A DNA stretch of 64,000 nucleotides from Streptomyces rimosus (GTDB lineage Bacteria; Actinomycetota; Actinomycetes; Streptomycetales; Streptomycetaceae): contig NZ_CP023688.1 of the NCBI RefSeq assembly GCF_008704655.1, positions 6,764,001-6,828,000 on the forward strand, read 5' to 3'. A program made the translations under genes and the position numbers. Every line of letters starts with the position of its first letter. Positions within the stretch are counted from its first letter, which is position 1. Positions 53,569-63,157 of this stretch are shown piece after piece. The notes beneath the pieces are model-generated. The model made no database searches, was not told the DNA's origin, and worked only from the letters and a program-made list of their open reading frames with translations.

Positions 53569-53758
53569 GGCCGAATCGCCGCTACGGTCCCGAACTCGTC
53601 GGTACGGATGCGATTCGGCGCTACGGCCCCGTCACGTCGGTACGACGGTGATTCGACGACTCGGCCCCGTCTCGTCGATACGAGTGCGGTTCGGCGACAC
53701 ACCTCCGTCCCGACGCTACGAGCCCGTCACGACGATGCGGCCCCGTCCCGACGGAACG
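53569..53758. repeat. Five imperfect 38-bp tandem repeats, intergenic
   Basis: Units at 53569-53606, 53607-53644, 53645-53682, 53683-53720 and 53721-53758, each ending in a variant of TCGGTACG and most containing CGGCCCCGTC near the middle (for example, unit 2 GATGCGATTC...GTCGGTACG). A partial further copy follows to about 53780, and a degenerate one may precede. A 38-bp period breaks any reading frame, so this is not protein coding. It fills most of the 476-bp gap between the RDD and DUF4191 genes; 53780-53965 is C-rich low complexity. Confidence 0.8.
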
Positions 53759-53965
53759 CCCCCGTCCCGGCGGCGCTACGCCCCCGCCCGTCGACCCGCC
53801 CCCAATGCGCCGACACACCCCCGTACCCACGCAACACCCCCACCTCCCCACCGCCACCCAGCCCCACCACACCCCCAAAAAAACCCAAAGGACCCAGGAC
53901 CACAAAGATCCCAGGCCCTTCGGCCGTTCCAGTGACGCGCTCCATCGCGTCCGCCGACGCGATGG

Positions 53966-54679
53966 TCAGCGCATCTTGCCGCCGCCGCCCTTGGGCATCC
54001 GCATGCCCTTCGGCATGGGGCCCTTCGGGACCGGCATGTTGCTCATCAGGTCCCCGAGGGCGCGCAGGCGGTCGTTGACGGCCGTCACCTGGGGGCCGGG
54101 CAGGGTGCGCGGCAGCTTGAGCAGGGTGGTGCGGATCTTCTTCAGCGGGATCTCGCCCTCGCCGTCGCCGACCACGTAGTCGTGGACCGGGGCGTCCGAG
54201 ACGATGCGGGCCATCCGCTTCTTCTCGGCGGCCAGCAGGCCGCGTACGCGGTTCGGGTTGCCCTCGCCGACGAGGACGATGCCCGCCTTGCCGACGGCGC
54301 GGTGCACGACGTCCTGCTGGCGGTTCATCGCCACCGCCGGGGTGACGGTCCAGCCGCGGCCCACGTTGTCCAGTACCGCGGCGGCCGCGCCGGGCTGGCC
54401 TTCCATCTGTCCGAAGGCGGCCCGCTCGGCACGCCGGCCGAAGATGATCGCCATCGCGAGGAAGGCCAGGACGAATCCCAGGATGCCCAGGTAGACCGGG
54501 TGCCCGATCACGAAGCCGAGGACGAGGAGAACGCCGAAAACGACGATGCCCACGCCGGCGACGACAAGACCGACCTTGGGGTCGACCCGACGGGTCATCT
54601 TGTAGGTCTGGGCGATCTGCTTCAGTCGCCCGGAGTTCGCAGCGCCCTCAGCGCTGTCTGCTTTTGCCTTCCTCGCCAT
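53966..54679 (-). CDS. DUF4191 integral membrane protein
   Basis: 237 residues. The cytoplasmic N-terminus has SGRLKQIAQTYKMTRRVDPK, then two adjacent helices (VGLVVAGVGIVVFGVLLVLGFV and PVYLGILGFVLAFLAMAIIFG), and a cytoplasmic domain (GQPGAAAAVLDNVGRGWTVT, KAGIVLVGEGNPNRVRGLLA, EIPLKKIRTTLLKLPRTLPG) ending in a Met/Gly/Lys-rich tail. This is the conserved actinobacterial DUF4191 family that usually lies beside lipA/lipB, as here. The function is unknown. It lies 10 bp downstream of the small gene at 54690 and is likely co-transcribed. Confidence 0.93.
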   Translation of the reverse strand: MARKAKADSAEGAANSGRLKQIAQTYKMTRRVDPKVGLVVAGVGIVVFGVLLVLGFVIGHPVYLGILGFVLAFLAMAIIFGRRAERAAFGQMEGQPGAAAAVLDNVGRGWTVTPAVAMNRQQDVVHRAVGKAGIVLVGEGNPNRVRGLLAAEKKRMARIVSDAPVHDYVVGDGEGEIPLKKIRTTLLKLPRTLPGPQVTAVNDRLRALGDLMSNMPVPKGPMPKGMRMPKGGGGKMR

Positions 54680-54689
54680 GGGGCGCAGT

Positions 54690-54908
54690 TTACGTGGCGC
54701 TCGGGCCCTCGGTCGCCGCGGCCTCCAGTACGTGCTCGGCCTCCCGCCGGTCCCTGGCGCGACGGCGGTCCTCCAGTACCGATGTCCACGCGTTCCGGCG
54801 GGCTGTGCGCTGACCGCCGCGCATCAGTACGGACTCGACTGCGCGCAGGGCGTCGGTGACCGACGGGAGGGGGAGAGCGGCGGTGGCGCGAGCGGGCGCG
54901 GCCTGCAT
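54690..54908 (-). CDS. Small conserved Streptomyces protein, unknown function
   Basis: 72 residues: MQAAPARATAALPLPSVTDA, LRAVESVLMRGGQRTARRNAWTSVLEDRRRARDRREAEHVLEAA. It is an amphipathic, Arg/Glu-rich helical protein without known motifs. AAGGGG lies 8 nt before ATG 54908; an upstream in-frame ATG at 54956 lacks a binding site. It sits between lipA and the DUF4191 gene on the same strand; synteny and the short distance to DUF4191 support a real gene. Confidence 0.72.
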   Translation of the reverse strand: MQAAPARATAALPLPSVTDALRAVESVLMRGGQRTARRNAWTSVLEDRRRARDRREAEHVLEAAATEGPSAT

Positions 54909-55013
54909 GACGGTTTCCCCTTCTGGAGGAATAGTGGATGCGTTGTGTGAAACCATCGTTACAGATCGGTGTTACCAACTGATGACCCGGCGGTCAAACA
55001 CCGATGAAACATT

Positions 55014-55058
55014 GACGCGGCCCGCACCGCCCCTGCCTGGGATGGTGCGGGCCGCGTC
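55014..55058 (-). terminator. lipA terminator
   Basis: GACGCGGCCCGCACC (55014-55028) and GGTGCGGGCCGCGTC (55044-55058) form a perfect 15-bp stem with a 15-nt loop, 75 bp beyond the lipA stop on the minus strand. It separates lipA from the small gene at 54690. Confidence 0.85.
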
Positions 55059-55132
55059 GTCGCAGCGTGTGCCGGGACTCACATTCCGACCCAGAGGTCA
55101 GCTGTGCCCCATGCGGGAGGTGCGTGGCCGTC

Positions 55133-56083
55133 TCAGACGGCCTGGGCCGACTCCTCGACCTGGCGGCGCTCGATCGCCTGCTGGTACAGGCGGCCGGCGC
55201 GGTAGGAGGAGCGGACCAGCGGGCCGGACATGACGCCGGCGTAGCCGATCTCCTCGGCCTCCTCCTTGAGCTCCACGAACTCGGCGGGCTTGACCCAGCG
55301 CTCGATGGGGTGGTGGCGCACCGAGGGACGCAGGTACTGCGTGATGGTGATCAGCTCGCAGCCCGCGTCGTGCAGGTCCTGGAGCGCCTGGCTGATCTCC
55401 GCGCGCTCCTCGCCCATGCCCAGGATGAGGTTGGACTTGGTGACCAGGCCGGCCTCGCGGGCCTTGGTGATGACCTCGAGGGACCGCTCGTAGCGGAAGC
55501 CGGGGCGGATGCGCTTGAAGATGCGCGGCACCGTCTCGACGTTGTGCGCGAGCACCTCGGGGCGCGAGGAGAAGACCTCGGCGAGCTGCTCGGGGACCGC
55601 GTTGAAGTCGGGGATGAGCAGTTCGACGCCGGTGCCGGGCATCGCGGCGTGGATCTGGCGGACGGTTTCCGCGTACAGCCAGGCGCCGCCGTCCTCCAGG
55701 TCGTCACGGGCGACGCCGGTGATCGTGGCGTACTTCAGGCCCATGGTCTGCACGGACTCGGCCACCCGGCGCGGCTCGTCGCGGTCCAGCTCCTGCGGCT
55801 TGCCGGTGTCGATCTGGCAGAAGTCGCAGCGCCGGGTGCACTGGTCGCCGCCGATCAGGAAGGTGGCCTCGCGGTCCTCCCAGCATTCGTAGATGTTGGG
55901 ACAGCCCGCCTCCTGGCAGACCGTGTGCAGGCCCTCCTTCTTGACCAGGCCCTGCAGGTGGTTGTACTCGGGGCCCATTTTCGCCCGGGTCTTGATCCAC
56001 TCGGGCTTGCGCTCGATGGGGGTCTGGCTGTTCCGGACCTCCAGGCGCAACATCTTGCGTCCGTCGGGTGCGACAGCGGACAC
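55133..56083 (-). CDS. lipA: Lipoyl synthase LipA
   Basis: 316 residues. The auxiliary 4Fe-4S cluster Cys set is [12 protein letters not shown] (about 53-64) and the radical-SAM cluster is CTRRCDFC (about 79-86). The C-terminal RSSY motif, whose Ser ligates the auxiliary cluster, is in [11 protein letters not shown]. The enzyme inserts two sulfurs into octanoyl-protein to form lipoyl groups for pyruvate and 2-oxoglutarate dehydrogenases and the glycine cleavage system. GTG 56083 has GGGAG about 7 nt upstream. It follows lipB on the same strand after a 156-bp gap. Confidence 0.97.
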   Translation of the reverse strand: MSAVAPDGRKMLRLEVRNSQTPIERKPEWIKTRAKMGPEYNHLQGLVKKEGLHTVCQEAGCPNIYECWEDREATFLIGGDQCTRRCDFCQIDTGKPQELDRDEPRRVAESVQTMGLKYATITGVARDDLEDGGAWLYAETVRQIHAAMPGTGVELLIPDFNAVPEQLAEVFSSRPEVLAHNVETVPRIFKRIRPGFRYERSLEVITKAREAGLVTKSNLILGMGEERAEISQALQDLHDAGCELITITQYLRPSVRHHPIERWVKPAEFVELKEEAEEIGYAGVMSGPLVRSSYRAGRLYQQAIERRQVEESAQAV

Positions 56084-56239
56084 GTCCGGCTCCCTACGAC
56101 TTCGTTTCTTCGGCGTACACCAGGGTACGCCCGTCAATTCGCACGTCTTTACGTGCACGGCAACCCCGTATGGCAGGGGCGCATTCCTCGCGGTCGGATC
56201 CGGCGGCCTTACGGGGGTCCCGTCGGCCGGCGAACCGGC

Positions 56240-57055
56240 TCAGACCGCGCGGGGGAGCAGCACGGCGTTCTCCAGCACGGCGCGCAGATGCTTCTCGACG
56301 ACCGGCAGCACGTCGGCGATGGTGATCTCCCGGCCCAGCTCGTTGGCGAGGGAGGTGACCCCGGCGTCGCGGATGCCGCACGGGACGATCTTGTCGAACG
56401 AGGTGTTGTCCGGATTCACGTTGAGCGAGAAGCCGTGCATCGTGACGCCCTTGGCGACGCGGATGCCGATCGCGGCCAGCTTGCGGTCCTCGCGGCGCTG
56501 GCCGGCGTTGGACGGGGCGTACTCCGGGCCGTTCAGCCGCGGGTCGAACTCCTCGTCGGCCGTACGCGGGTCGAAGTCCAGGGACAGGCCGCCCAGGGAC
56601 GGGCGGTCGGCGACCGGGTCGCCCAGCACCCAGACCCCGCTGCGGCCCTCGACCCGGGTGGTCTCCAGGCCGAATTCGGCGCAGGCGCGGATCAGGGCCT
56701 CTTCGAGGCGCCGTACGTGGGCGACGACGTCGACCGGGCGCGGGAGCTTCTGGATCGGGTAGCCGACGAGCTGGCCGGGGCCGTGCCAGGTGATCTTGCC
56801 GCCGCGGTCGACGTCGATCACCGGGGTGCCGTCCAGGGGGCGCTCGCTGGCCTCCGTACGCCGGCCCGCGGTGTAGACGGGAGGATGCTCCAGCAGCAGG
56901 CAGGTGTCCGGGATCTCGTCGGCGAACCGGGCGGCGTGGACCCTGCGCTGCTCCTGCCACGCCTCCTCGTAATCGACGGCGTGGGCGCCGAAGCCCAGAT
57001 GGACAAAGCGCAGCCCCTCGGGTGCGGGGGTGTCCCCCCGAGAGATCGCAGTCAC
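56240..57055 (-). CDS. lipB: Octanoyltransferase LipB
   Basis: 271 residues. Family motifs: [32 protein letters not shown], the catalytic Lys in [19 protein letters not shown] and catalytic Cys in [14 protein letters not shown]. It moves octanoate from acyl carrier protein to lipoyl domains, the step before LipA. The GTG at 57055 has GAGGAG 6 nt before it. A typical internal insertion of about 40 residues ([20 protein letters not shown]) is seen in actinobacterial LipB. It is upstream of lipA; the two divide the lipoate pathway. Confidence 0.97.
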   Translation of the reverse strand: MTAISRGDTPAPEGLRFVHLGFGAHAVDYEEAWQEQRRVHAARFADEIPDTCLLLEHPPVYTAGRRTEASERPLDGTPVIDVDRGGKITWHGPGQLVGYPIQKLPRPVDVVAHVRRLEEALIRACAEFGLETTRVEGRSGVWVLGDPVADRPSLGGLSLDFDPRTADEEFDPRLNGPEYAPSNAGQRREDRKLAAIGIRVAKGVTMHGFSLNVNPDNTSFDKIVPCGIRDAGVTSLANELGREITIADVLPVVEKHLRAVLENAVLLPRAV

Positions 57056-57416
57056 GGCAGCTCCTCTTCGAACTTTGTTGAGTCCTTCGCGCCCACGCCA
57101 ACTGTACGGCGGGGGCGGACGGTGCCCGCAGGCGCCCGGGGCGGGGGACCGGCGCGCGGGCGCGCGGAGGTGTTCCGGGAGCCCCCGGGGCACTCCGGGG
57201 GGCCACCCGTGCGGGGCCCGGCCGAGGTCGCTTGTGCGAGCGCGGAGGACAGTACGAGCCCTGCTCACACGATCGGATGAACGCGTGGCGAACGCGGCGA
57301 GAAAGCCGCCCGCGGCCGTTACATTCACGCCGTTCCACGAGGGCAGGGAGCAGCGCCGGTCAGGGTCCGCCGAACCCGGGCAGCTCGGCCCGGAAGGCAG
57401 GAGACCGGTAAAGCTG

Positions 57417-58979
57417 ATGACGGACCGACCCCCCCAGCGCACGCCCAACCGACAGCTAGCCGCGCTTATCGCGGAGGCGGGATTTTCCAACGCCGGGCTG
57501 GCCCGCCGGGTCGACCAGCTCGGCCTGGAGCACGGGCTCGACCTCCGCTACGACAAGACGTCGGTCACGCGCTGGCTGCGCGGGCAGCAGCCCAGAGGCA
57601 CCACACCCGCCCTGATCGCCGAGGTCTTCACGCGCAGACTGGGGCGTCGGCTGTCGGCCCAGGATCTGGGCCTGGACGCCTGCGCGCCGGTGTACGCCGG
57701 GCTCGAATTCGCGGCCACGCCGAGCGAGGCGGTGGACATCGTCAGCGGGCTGTGGCGCAAGGACTCCGGCAGCCACGCGGAGCTGCGGAAGATCGCCTTC
57801 ACCCCGGCCGGGCTGGTGGTGCCCAGCCGGGACTGGCTGATCGGACGGGCCGACGAGCGGGTCGCGCACGGTGAGGCGGCGGAGCCCGCCGGCCGGCTGC
57901 CCGCGCCGGGCCGGATGCAGGTGGCGGTGCCCCGGCAGCGGCAGATGGAGCGTCCGGGCCACGAGCGCCCGACCCACGAGCGGCCCGGTCACGAGCGCCC
58001 TCCCGGCCATACCGAGCGGCCCGGGCGCACGGAGCGTCCCGAGCGCGCGGAGCGCTCGGACCGGGCGCACACCTACCGTGTGTCCGCCGGGGACATCAAG
58101 GCGCTCCGGTCGGTCGGCGAGCTGTTCCGCGCGCTGGACCACGCGTACGGCGGCGGGCACGCGCGCCAGGCCCTGGTGCGCTACCTGGAGCACGAGGTCG
58201 AGCCGATGCTGCGCGGCACGTACGGCGAGGCGGCCGGGCGGCGGCTGTTCGCGGCCGCCGCCGACCTGACGCGGCTGGCCGGCTGGACGTCGTACGACAT
58301 CGCCGCGCACGGCCTGGCCCAGCGGTACTTCGTCCAGGCGCTGCGGCTGGCGCAGGCTGCCGGGGACCGCGCGTACGGCGCGTACGTCCTGGTGACCATG
58401 AGCCGGCAGGCCGTCTATCTGGGGCACGGCCGGGAGGCCGTCCAGCTGGCGCGGGTGGCCCAGCAGGGGGTCGGCAGCAACGCGCCGCCCGGCGTGCAGG
58501 CCCTGCTGCACGCGGCGGAGGCGCGCGGGCACGGCGTACTGACCGAGGTACGGGCGTGCACGGCCTCGCTCGCGCGGGCGGAACGGGCGCTGGAGACGGC
58601 GCGCCCCGGGGACGACACGCCGTACTGGGCGCGCTTCTTCGACGAGGCGCAGCTCGCCGACGAACTGGCGCACTGCCACCGCGACCTCCAGCAGTTCCGG
58701 GCCGCGGCGCAGCACGCGGAGCGCTCGCTCCAGCTGCGCGGCGCCGGGTTCGCGCGCAGCCGCCTGTTCTGCCGGGTGGTGCTGGCGACGGCGCGCCTCG
58801 GCCTGGGCGAGCTGGAGCAGGCGTGCGCGCTGGGCGCGGAGGCGGCGCTCCAGGCGTCCGAGATGCGGTCCGTACGGGCGCATGAGTACGTCCGCGAGTT
58901 CGAGCGCCGACTGGAGCCGTACCGGGACGCGGCGGCGGTACGCGGATACCGCGATCGGGTGGCGGCGATAAAGGCGTGA
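57417..58979 (+). CDS. NsdA-like TPR regulatory protein
   Basis: 520 residues. The N-terminal HTH-like segment is [20 protein letters not shown] followed by [20 protein letters not shown] and [20 protein letters not shown] (about 10-65), then a conserved [16 protein letters not shown] region, a low-complexity linker of [18 protein letters not shown] type (about 175-215), and a C-terminal TPR-like helical repeat domain (about 220-515: [40 protein letters not shown]). This is the architecture of NsdA and related Streptomyces regulators of development and antibiotic production. ATG 57417 is used; GGAGA lies about 12 nt upstream. It is divergent from lipB. Confidence 0.87.
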   Translation: MTDRPPQRTPNRQLAALIAEAGFSNAGLARRVDQLGLEHGLDLRYDKTSVTRWLRGQQPRGTTPALIAEVFTRRLGRRLSAQDLGLDACAPVYAGLEFAATPSEAVDIVSGLWRKDSGSHAELRKIAFTPAGLVVPSRDWLIGRADERVAHGEAAEPAGRLPAPGRMQVAVPRQRQMERPGHERPTHERPGHERPPGHTERPGRTERPERAERSDRAHTYRVSAGDIKALRSVGELFRALDHAYGGGHARQALVRYLEHEVEPMLRGTYGEAAGRRLFAAAADLTRLAGWTSYDIAAHGLAQRYFVQALRLAQAAGDRAYGAYVLVTMSRQAVYLGHGREAVQLARVAQQGVGSNAPPGVQALLHAAEARGHGVLTEVRACTASLARAERALETARPGDDTPYWARFFDEAQLADELAHCHRDLQQFRAAAQHAERSLQLRGAGFARSRLFCRVVLATARLGLGELEQACALGAEAALQASEMRSVRAHEYVREFERRLEPYRDAAAVRGYRDRVAAIKA

Positions 58980-58999
58980 CGGGGTGACAACGCGCCGGG

Positions 59000-59036
59000 C
59001 GGACGGGCGGGGTCGGTAGCAGGCCCTGCCCGTCCG
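59000..59036. terminator. Bidirectional hairpin terminator
   Basis: CGGACGGGC (59000-59008) pairs with GCCCGTCCG (59028-59036), extended inward by GGG/CCC after a one-base mismatch. It lies between the convergent NsdA-like and flavoprotein genes. Confidence 0.65.
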
Positions 59037-59063
59037 TCCGTGTGTCCGGCCCTGGGGCGCGGG

Positions 59064-60290
59064 TCAGGCCGCGGCCGACAGCTCGCAGGGTTCGCGGAAC
59101 GGGGGCAGGCGCAGGTCGTCGAGGGCGGCGCGGGCGGCCCGGCGGCCGGAGCGCAGGGCGCCCTGGACGGTGCCGGTGTCCCGGTGGTCGCCGCACACGT
59201 ACAGCCCGGCCAGCAGCCGTACGGAGCGGTGCGGATCGTCCGGTACGGGCATGGCCGGGACCGCCTCCGGGTCGTGGTGGACGGCCAGCAGGTCCCAGGT
59301 GTCGGTGGACGTGCCGTAGATCCGGTCGAGTTGGGGGCGGACCGTCTTGTCCAGTGCGCGGGCGGGCAGGGTCGCCGGGGCGCCCAGCACGGTCGTGGTG
59401 ACCAGGGCGCGGCCCGCCGGGGCGCGGGACGGGTCGGCCTCGCTGGCGACGAAGGTGTGCGCGACCGGGCCTTCGGAGGGCAGGAAGACCACCGGTTCGG
59501 GGGCCGGGGGACTGTCAGTGGTGTGGTGCACGATGGTCACCGGGTGGAAATCGGGGACCCGCAGCCCCGGGAGCAGCCCTGCCGCATCGCGCGCGCCGGT
59601 GGCCACGAGCGCGGCACGGCAGGGGAATTGCCCGTGGGCGGCGGTGCCGACGCCGGTGGTCGAGACCGAGACGGCGCGTACGGAGGTGCGTACGGTGCCG
59701 GGGGGAAGGGAGGCGGCGAGGAGTTCGGGCAGGGTCGAGGCGCCGCCTGCGGGCAGGCACAGCCGTCCGCGGGCGAAGGACCGCAGGGCCAGGGCGGCGT
59801 TGCGGCTGGATCCGGTGAGTCCGGGATCGCACAGGAGGGCGGACAGAAGGGGGCGCAGAAACCCGTCGGGGATGTACGGCGGGAAGACGGGGCGGGCCGC
59901 CAGCACTTGGGCGGCGGAACGGTCGGCGCGTCGCTCGGCGCGCGAAAGGGCGCGCGCGGCCGAAAGTGCGCCCCTTGTGCTCCGGGGGGCACCGACGCGC
60001 TGGTTCCGCCGGCCGTTGTGGAGACACAGCCCGGGGGCGAAGTGACGCAGGACCAGGCCGCTGAGGCCGGGGGTGGTGCGGAGTTCGGGGTACGAGGTGA
60101 CGAGTAGTTGGCCGGTGCGGTCCAGCCGGAAGCCGTCCAGGTGATCGGTGCTGGTCCGGCCGCCGACGTACGGCGCGGCCTCCAGCACGGTGACCGTGGC
60201 TCCCGCGCTGGTCAGATGGTGGGCGGCGGCGAGACCGGCGAGGCCGGCCCCGACGATGACGACGTCCACGGTCGATGCGGTGCGCAGCAC
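59064..60290 (-). CDS. FAD-dependent amine oxidase/phytoene-desaturase-like oxidoreductase
   Basis: 408 residues. The N-terminal dinucleotide-binding fold is VDVVIVGAGLAGLAAAHHLT with the GG-doublet region VTVLEAAPYVGGRTSTDHLDGFRLDRTGQ. The C-terminal FAD signature is GLYVCGDHRDTGTVQGALRSGRRAA. A middle domain contains RLCLPAGGASTLPELLA. It belongs to the NAD(P)/FAD amine oxidase family related to protoporphyrinogen oxidase and carotenoid desaturases; the substrate is not visible, and no carotenoid genes are nearby. It is monocistronic and convergent with the NsdA-like gene. Upstream lies an 809-bp gene-poor repeat region. Confidence 0.9.
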   Translation of the reverse strand: MLRTASTVDVVIVGAGLAGLAAAHHLTSAGATVTVLEAAPYVGGRTSTDHLDGFRLDRTGQLLVTSYPELRTTPGLSGLVLRHFAPGLCLHNGRRNQRVGAPRSTRGALSAARALSRAERRADRSAAQVLAARPVFPPYIPDGFLRPLLSALLCDPGLTGSSRNAALALRSFARGRLCLPAGGASTLPELLAASLPPGTVRTSVRAVSVSTTGVGTAAHGQFPCRAALVATGARDAAGLLPGLRVPDFHPVTIVHHTTDSPPAPEPVVFLPSEGPVAHTFVASEADPSRAPAGRALVTTTVLGAPATLPARALDKTVRPQLDRIYGTSTDTWDLLAVHHDPEAVPAMPVPDDPHRSVRLLAGLYVCGDHRDTGTVQGALRSGRRAARAALDDLRLPPFREPCELSAAA

Positions 60291-60675
60291 GTGCCCTCCC
60301 GAGGTCGGTCCCGGTGCCGGCGCTAGGGGGCTCCTGCCCCGTACCGGCGCGCGGGATGCCGAGTTCGTGAGGTTGGAACCTTAAGAACGGGCCCGCGGCC
60401 GGGGGGATCGCGCGTAGACCGCGCACGGGTGCACGGTGCGGCACGCAGTGCCGCCGACCGCCGTCCGTGGGAGGCGCGGAGCCGCGGTCGCCCACGGCGT
60501 CGCGTGAGGCGGCACGCAGTGCGGTGCGCCCGGAGGGCGCGGGGGAGGGACGGGTGGTGGGCTGTCGCGGGCCGGGCCCGTTGCGATCGCGGCTGCGCCT
60601 GTTCTCCCGGCGGGCCGTGCCTGTTCCGTGCGCGGGGCCGCACCCGTTCCGTGCGCGGGACCGCGCCTGTTCCGT

Positions 60676-61003
60676 GGCCGGGCGCGCCCGCTCTCATCGC
60701 CAGTCGGGCAGGCCCGTTCCCACCGCGAGCTGGGTCTGTTGCGCTCGCGGCTGCACCCGCCCCCTCACCGGGCCGGACCCGTTCCGATCGCGGCTCACGC
60801 CTCGTCCCGCGGCCGGGCGCGTCCGCTCTCATCGCCGGCCGGGCAGGCCCGTTCCCACTGCGGGCCGGGTCTGGTGCGCTCGCGGCTGCGCCCGTCCCCC
60901 CGCCGGGCCGGACCCGTTCCGATCGCATCTCACGCCTCCTCCCGTGGCCGGGCGCGCCTGCTCCCACCGCGCGCTGGAGAGTCCCGTTCCCACCGCGCGC
61001 CGG
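60676..61003. repeat. 135-bp tandem repeat region, intergenic
   Basis: Copies begin at GGCCGGGCGCG at 60676, 60811 and 60946: two full 135-bp units, about 90% identical by eye, and a third that matches for about 58 bp. Shorter GTTCC(G/C)-N-GCG sub-repeats spread from about 60590 to 61080. The whole 60291-61099 gap holds no supportable gene. Because 135 is a multiple of three and the region is very GC-rich, open frames appear in most of the six frames, but none has a domain or ribosome binding site. Confidence 0.8.
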
Positions 61004-61099
61004 ACAGCCCCGTCCCCATGCGATCACGGCCGCGCCCATTCCCCCACCGGGCCCGACCTCTTCCGCGCGCGGGTCACCCCCGCCCCACCCCCACCCACA

Positions 61100-62050
61100 T
61101 CACCCCCCAACCGCCGCCCGGATCGCCTCGTCCGCCGTCGGGTGGGTGAAGGTGTAGCCGGAGTCCAGGAGGCGTTGGGGGATGATGCGTTGGCTGGCGA
61201 GGACGTTGTCGGCGAATTCGCCCAGGGCGAGTCGCAGAGCCGGGGCCGGTACGGGGAAGGGGGTGGGGCGGTGGAGGACGCGGCCCATCGCCGCGGTGAC
61301 CTCGCGGTTGGTGACCGGCTCGGGTGCGGTGAGGTTGACCGGCCCGCTCAGTCCGTCGGTGTCGATCAGGTGGCGGAGCGCGGCGATGTGGTCGTGCAGG
61401 GAGATGAAGCTCCAGTACTGGTCACCGCTGCCCAGCCGGCCGCCCAGGCCCAGTTTGAAGACGGGGAACAGCCGTCCCCAGGCACCGCCCTGGCGCCCCA
61501 CGACCAGCCCGGTGCGCGCGAAGACCGTACGGATGCCGGCTTCGACGGCCGGTGCGGCGGCCTCCTCCCAGTCCACGCAGACCCGGGCCAGGAAGTCGTC
61601 GCCGGGCGGCGCGGACTCGTCCGTCCGCCGGTCGCCGGTATCGCCGTAGAAGCCGATGGCGCTGCCGCAGACGAAGACCCGCGGCGGGGTGTCCAGGGCG
61701 GCGATGGCCTCGGCGAGCGCCGCCGTGCCCAGGACGCGGCTGTCCCGGATCTCGCGCTTGTACGCGTCGGTCCAGCGGTGGTCGCCGACGCCCGCGCCCG
61801 CGAGGTGCACCACGGCGTCGCAGCCCGCGAGCCCGGCGGCGTCCACGGTCTGGCGTTTGGGGTCCCAGCGCACCTCGTCGGCGGCGCGCGGCGCGTGCCG
61901 TACGAGCCGGACGATCTCGTGCCCGCCGGTGCCGGTGCCGGTGCCGGCACCGTCCGACGGCTGGTCAGGGCGCCCCGCGCGCAGGGAGCCGACGAGTGCC
62001 GTACCGATGAGACCGGCCGAGCCGGTGATCGCGATCCGCATGGCAGCCAT
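61100..62050 (-). CDS. TIGR01777-family NAD-dependent epimerase (SDR-like)
   Basis: 316 residues. The N-terminus is MRIAITGSAGLIGTALVGSL (GxxGxxG), interrupted by a Gly/Thr-rich insertion (DGAGTGTGTGGHE), then DAVVHLAGAGVGDHRW, FVCGSAIGFYGDTG with the SDR-type active-site Ser/Tyr region, RTGLVVGRQGGAW, and the C-terminal DUF1731 domain (VPAPALRLALGEFADNVLASQRIIPQRLLDSGYTF). It is the YfcH/SulA-like epimerase family, ubiquitous but of uncertain substrate. Start ATG 62050 or 62041. It is divergent from the GNAT gene across 38 bp and convergent with nothing obvious. Confidence 0.92.
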   Translation of the reverse strand: MAAMRIAITGSAGLIGTALVGSLRAGRPDQPSDGAGTGTGTGGHEIVRLVRHAPRAADEVRWDPKRQTVDAAGLAGCDAVVHLAGAGVGDHRWTDAYKREIRDSRVLGTAALAEAIAALDTPPRVFVCGSAIGFYGDTGDRRTDESAPPGDDFLARVCVDWEEAAAPAVEAGIRTVFARTGLVVGRQGGAWGRLFPVFKLGLGGRLGSGDQYWSFISLHDHIAALRHLIDTDGLSGPVNLTAPEPVTNREVTAAMGRVLHRPTPFPVPAPALRLALGEFADNVLASQRIIPQRLLDSGYTFTHPTADEAIRAAVGG

Positions 62051-62088
62051 ACTGCCCCCGGCGACGGACACATGACACAGTGGCACGC

Positions 62089-62580
62089 ATGTCCGAATCG
62101 TTCGTACGTACTGCCGTCCTGGCCGACGAGGAGCCGCTCGCGGTGCTGGACCGCCGTACGTGGTCCACGCTGCACGCGGTCACGCCCCGGCCGCAGCCCC
62201 CGTACGACCGGTTCTTCGACGACCGGCACCGCCCCGAGGACCTGCTCGTGGCGGAGATCGCCGGCCGGCTGGCGGGCTACATCCGGCTGGTGCCGCCGAC
62301 GCCGCTGCCCTGCAACGCCCACGTACGGCAGATCCAGGGCCTGGCCGTGGACACCTGGGCGCGCGGCCGGGGCGTCGCCCGGACCCTGCTGGACGCGGCC
62401 TGCGCGCGGGCGCTGGACGAGGGGGCCCGCCGCGTCACCCTGCGCGTCCTCGGGCACAACGCCCCGGCCCGTCGGCTCTACGAGGCGGCGGGCTTTTCGG
62501 TGGAGGGCGTGCTGCCGGAGGAGTTCCTGCTGGAGGGCAAGTACGTGGACGACGTGATGATGGGCAAGATGCTGGTCTGA
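62089..62580 (+). CDS. GNAT-family N-acetyltransferase
   Basis: 163 residues. The acetyl-CoA-binding segment is IQGLAVDTWARGRGVARTLL (RGRGVA matches R/QxxGxG/A), followed by VTLRVLGHNAPARRLYEAAGF typical of RimI-like acetyltransferases, and the C-terminus YVDDVMMGKMLV. The N-terminal part (RTAVLADEEPLAVLDRRTWS) holds the acceptor site, which is unassigned. ATG 62089 is preferred; GTG 62080 is in frame. It shares a 38-bp promoter region with the divergent epimerase gene. Confidence 0.9.
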   Translation: MSESFVRTAVLADEEPLAVLDRRTWSTLHAVTPRPQPPYDRFFDDRHRPEDLLVAEIAGRLAGYIRLVPPTPLPCNAHVRQIQGLAVDTWARGRGVARTLLDAACARALDEGARRVTLRVLGHNAPARRLYEAAGFSVEGVLPEEFLLEGKYVDDVMMGKMLV

Positions 62581-62638
62581 GGACGGGGCATGGAACGGAC
62601 CCGTCCCGTGCCTCGTAACCCCGTGACCCCGCGCCCTC

Positions 62639-63157
62639 TCAGGTGCCGAACCGGTCCCACAGCCGGGGAAGACGTTCCGCCAGGGCGCGGTCGTCGTCGT
62701 TGTCGATATAGGTGCCGAGCGGTTCGGGCGGCTGGGCCGGGAGGCCGAGGTCCGGCATCTCGGCGCCGGTGAGCTGTTCGTACGCTTCGTCCGCCGCGTA
62801 ACCCAGCTCTTCCGCGTCGCCGTCCACCTCCTCGTCGAACATGTCCAGCAGGTCGGCGAGGTTGTCCGGATCGTGCAGCGCGCCCTCGAAGATCTCCCGG
62901 CCCTGGCCGATCAGCCAGCAGCGGAAGTAGTCGAAGGCGTCATCGCCCGCGCCGCCCAGCAGCAGTGCGGCGGCGGCCCATAGGTCCCAGGTGTACGCGC
63001 GGTTGTAGCGCGATTCGAAGTGCCGGGCGAAGTCGACCACGGAGTCCGGGTCGAGGGCCACCAGCCGTTCGACGAGCGCGTCTGCCTGCTCCTCGGGGTC
63101 GCCCTCGGCGGCCTCGCGGGAGCTGTCGATCAGCTGCCAGAACTCCGTCTCGTCCAT
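62639..63157 (-). CDS. DUF4240 protein
   Basis: 172 residues. The DUF4240 pattern is MDETEFWQLIDSSREAAEGDPEEQ, the AxxLVERLVALDPDSVVDFARHFESR region, YTWDLWAAAALLLGGAGDDAFDYFRCWLIGQGREIFEGALHDPDNLADL. The rest is strongly acidic (EEVDGDAEELGYAADEAYEQL). This family is common in actinobacteria and resembles immunity-like or WGR-associated proteins, with no known activity. Start ATG 63157; a GTG one codon earlier is possible. It is convergent with the GNAT gene and divergent from the SDR gene. Confidence 0.88.
   Translation of the reverse strand: MDETEFWQLIDSSREAAEGDPEEQADALVERLVALDPDSVVDFARHFESRYNRAYTWDLWAAAALLLGGAGDDAFDYFRCWLIGQGREIFEGALHDPDNLADLLDMFDEEVDGDAEELGYAADEAYEQLTGAEMPDLGLPAQPPEPLGTYIDNDDDRALAERLPRLWDRFGT

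Noticed and set aside
53569..53758. CRISPR array
   Set aside because: The repeats are contiguous and degenerate with no unique spacers, and no cas gene is nearby.
53557..54179. Small protein-coding genes in the 38-bp repeat region
   Set aside because: The 38-bp period shifts the frame each unit, and none of the frames has a ribosome binding site or consistent codon bias.
55067..57280. 737-residue plus-strand frame over lipA and lipB
   Set aside because: Antisense to two certain genes, with no domain or translation start.
60323..61157. Repeat protein encoded by the 135-bp repeats (238 to 242 residues in either strand)
   Set aside because: Open frames exist in nearly all six frames, none has a start signal or a domain; I list the region only as a repeat.
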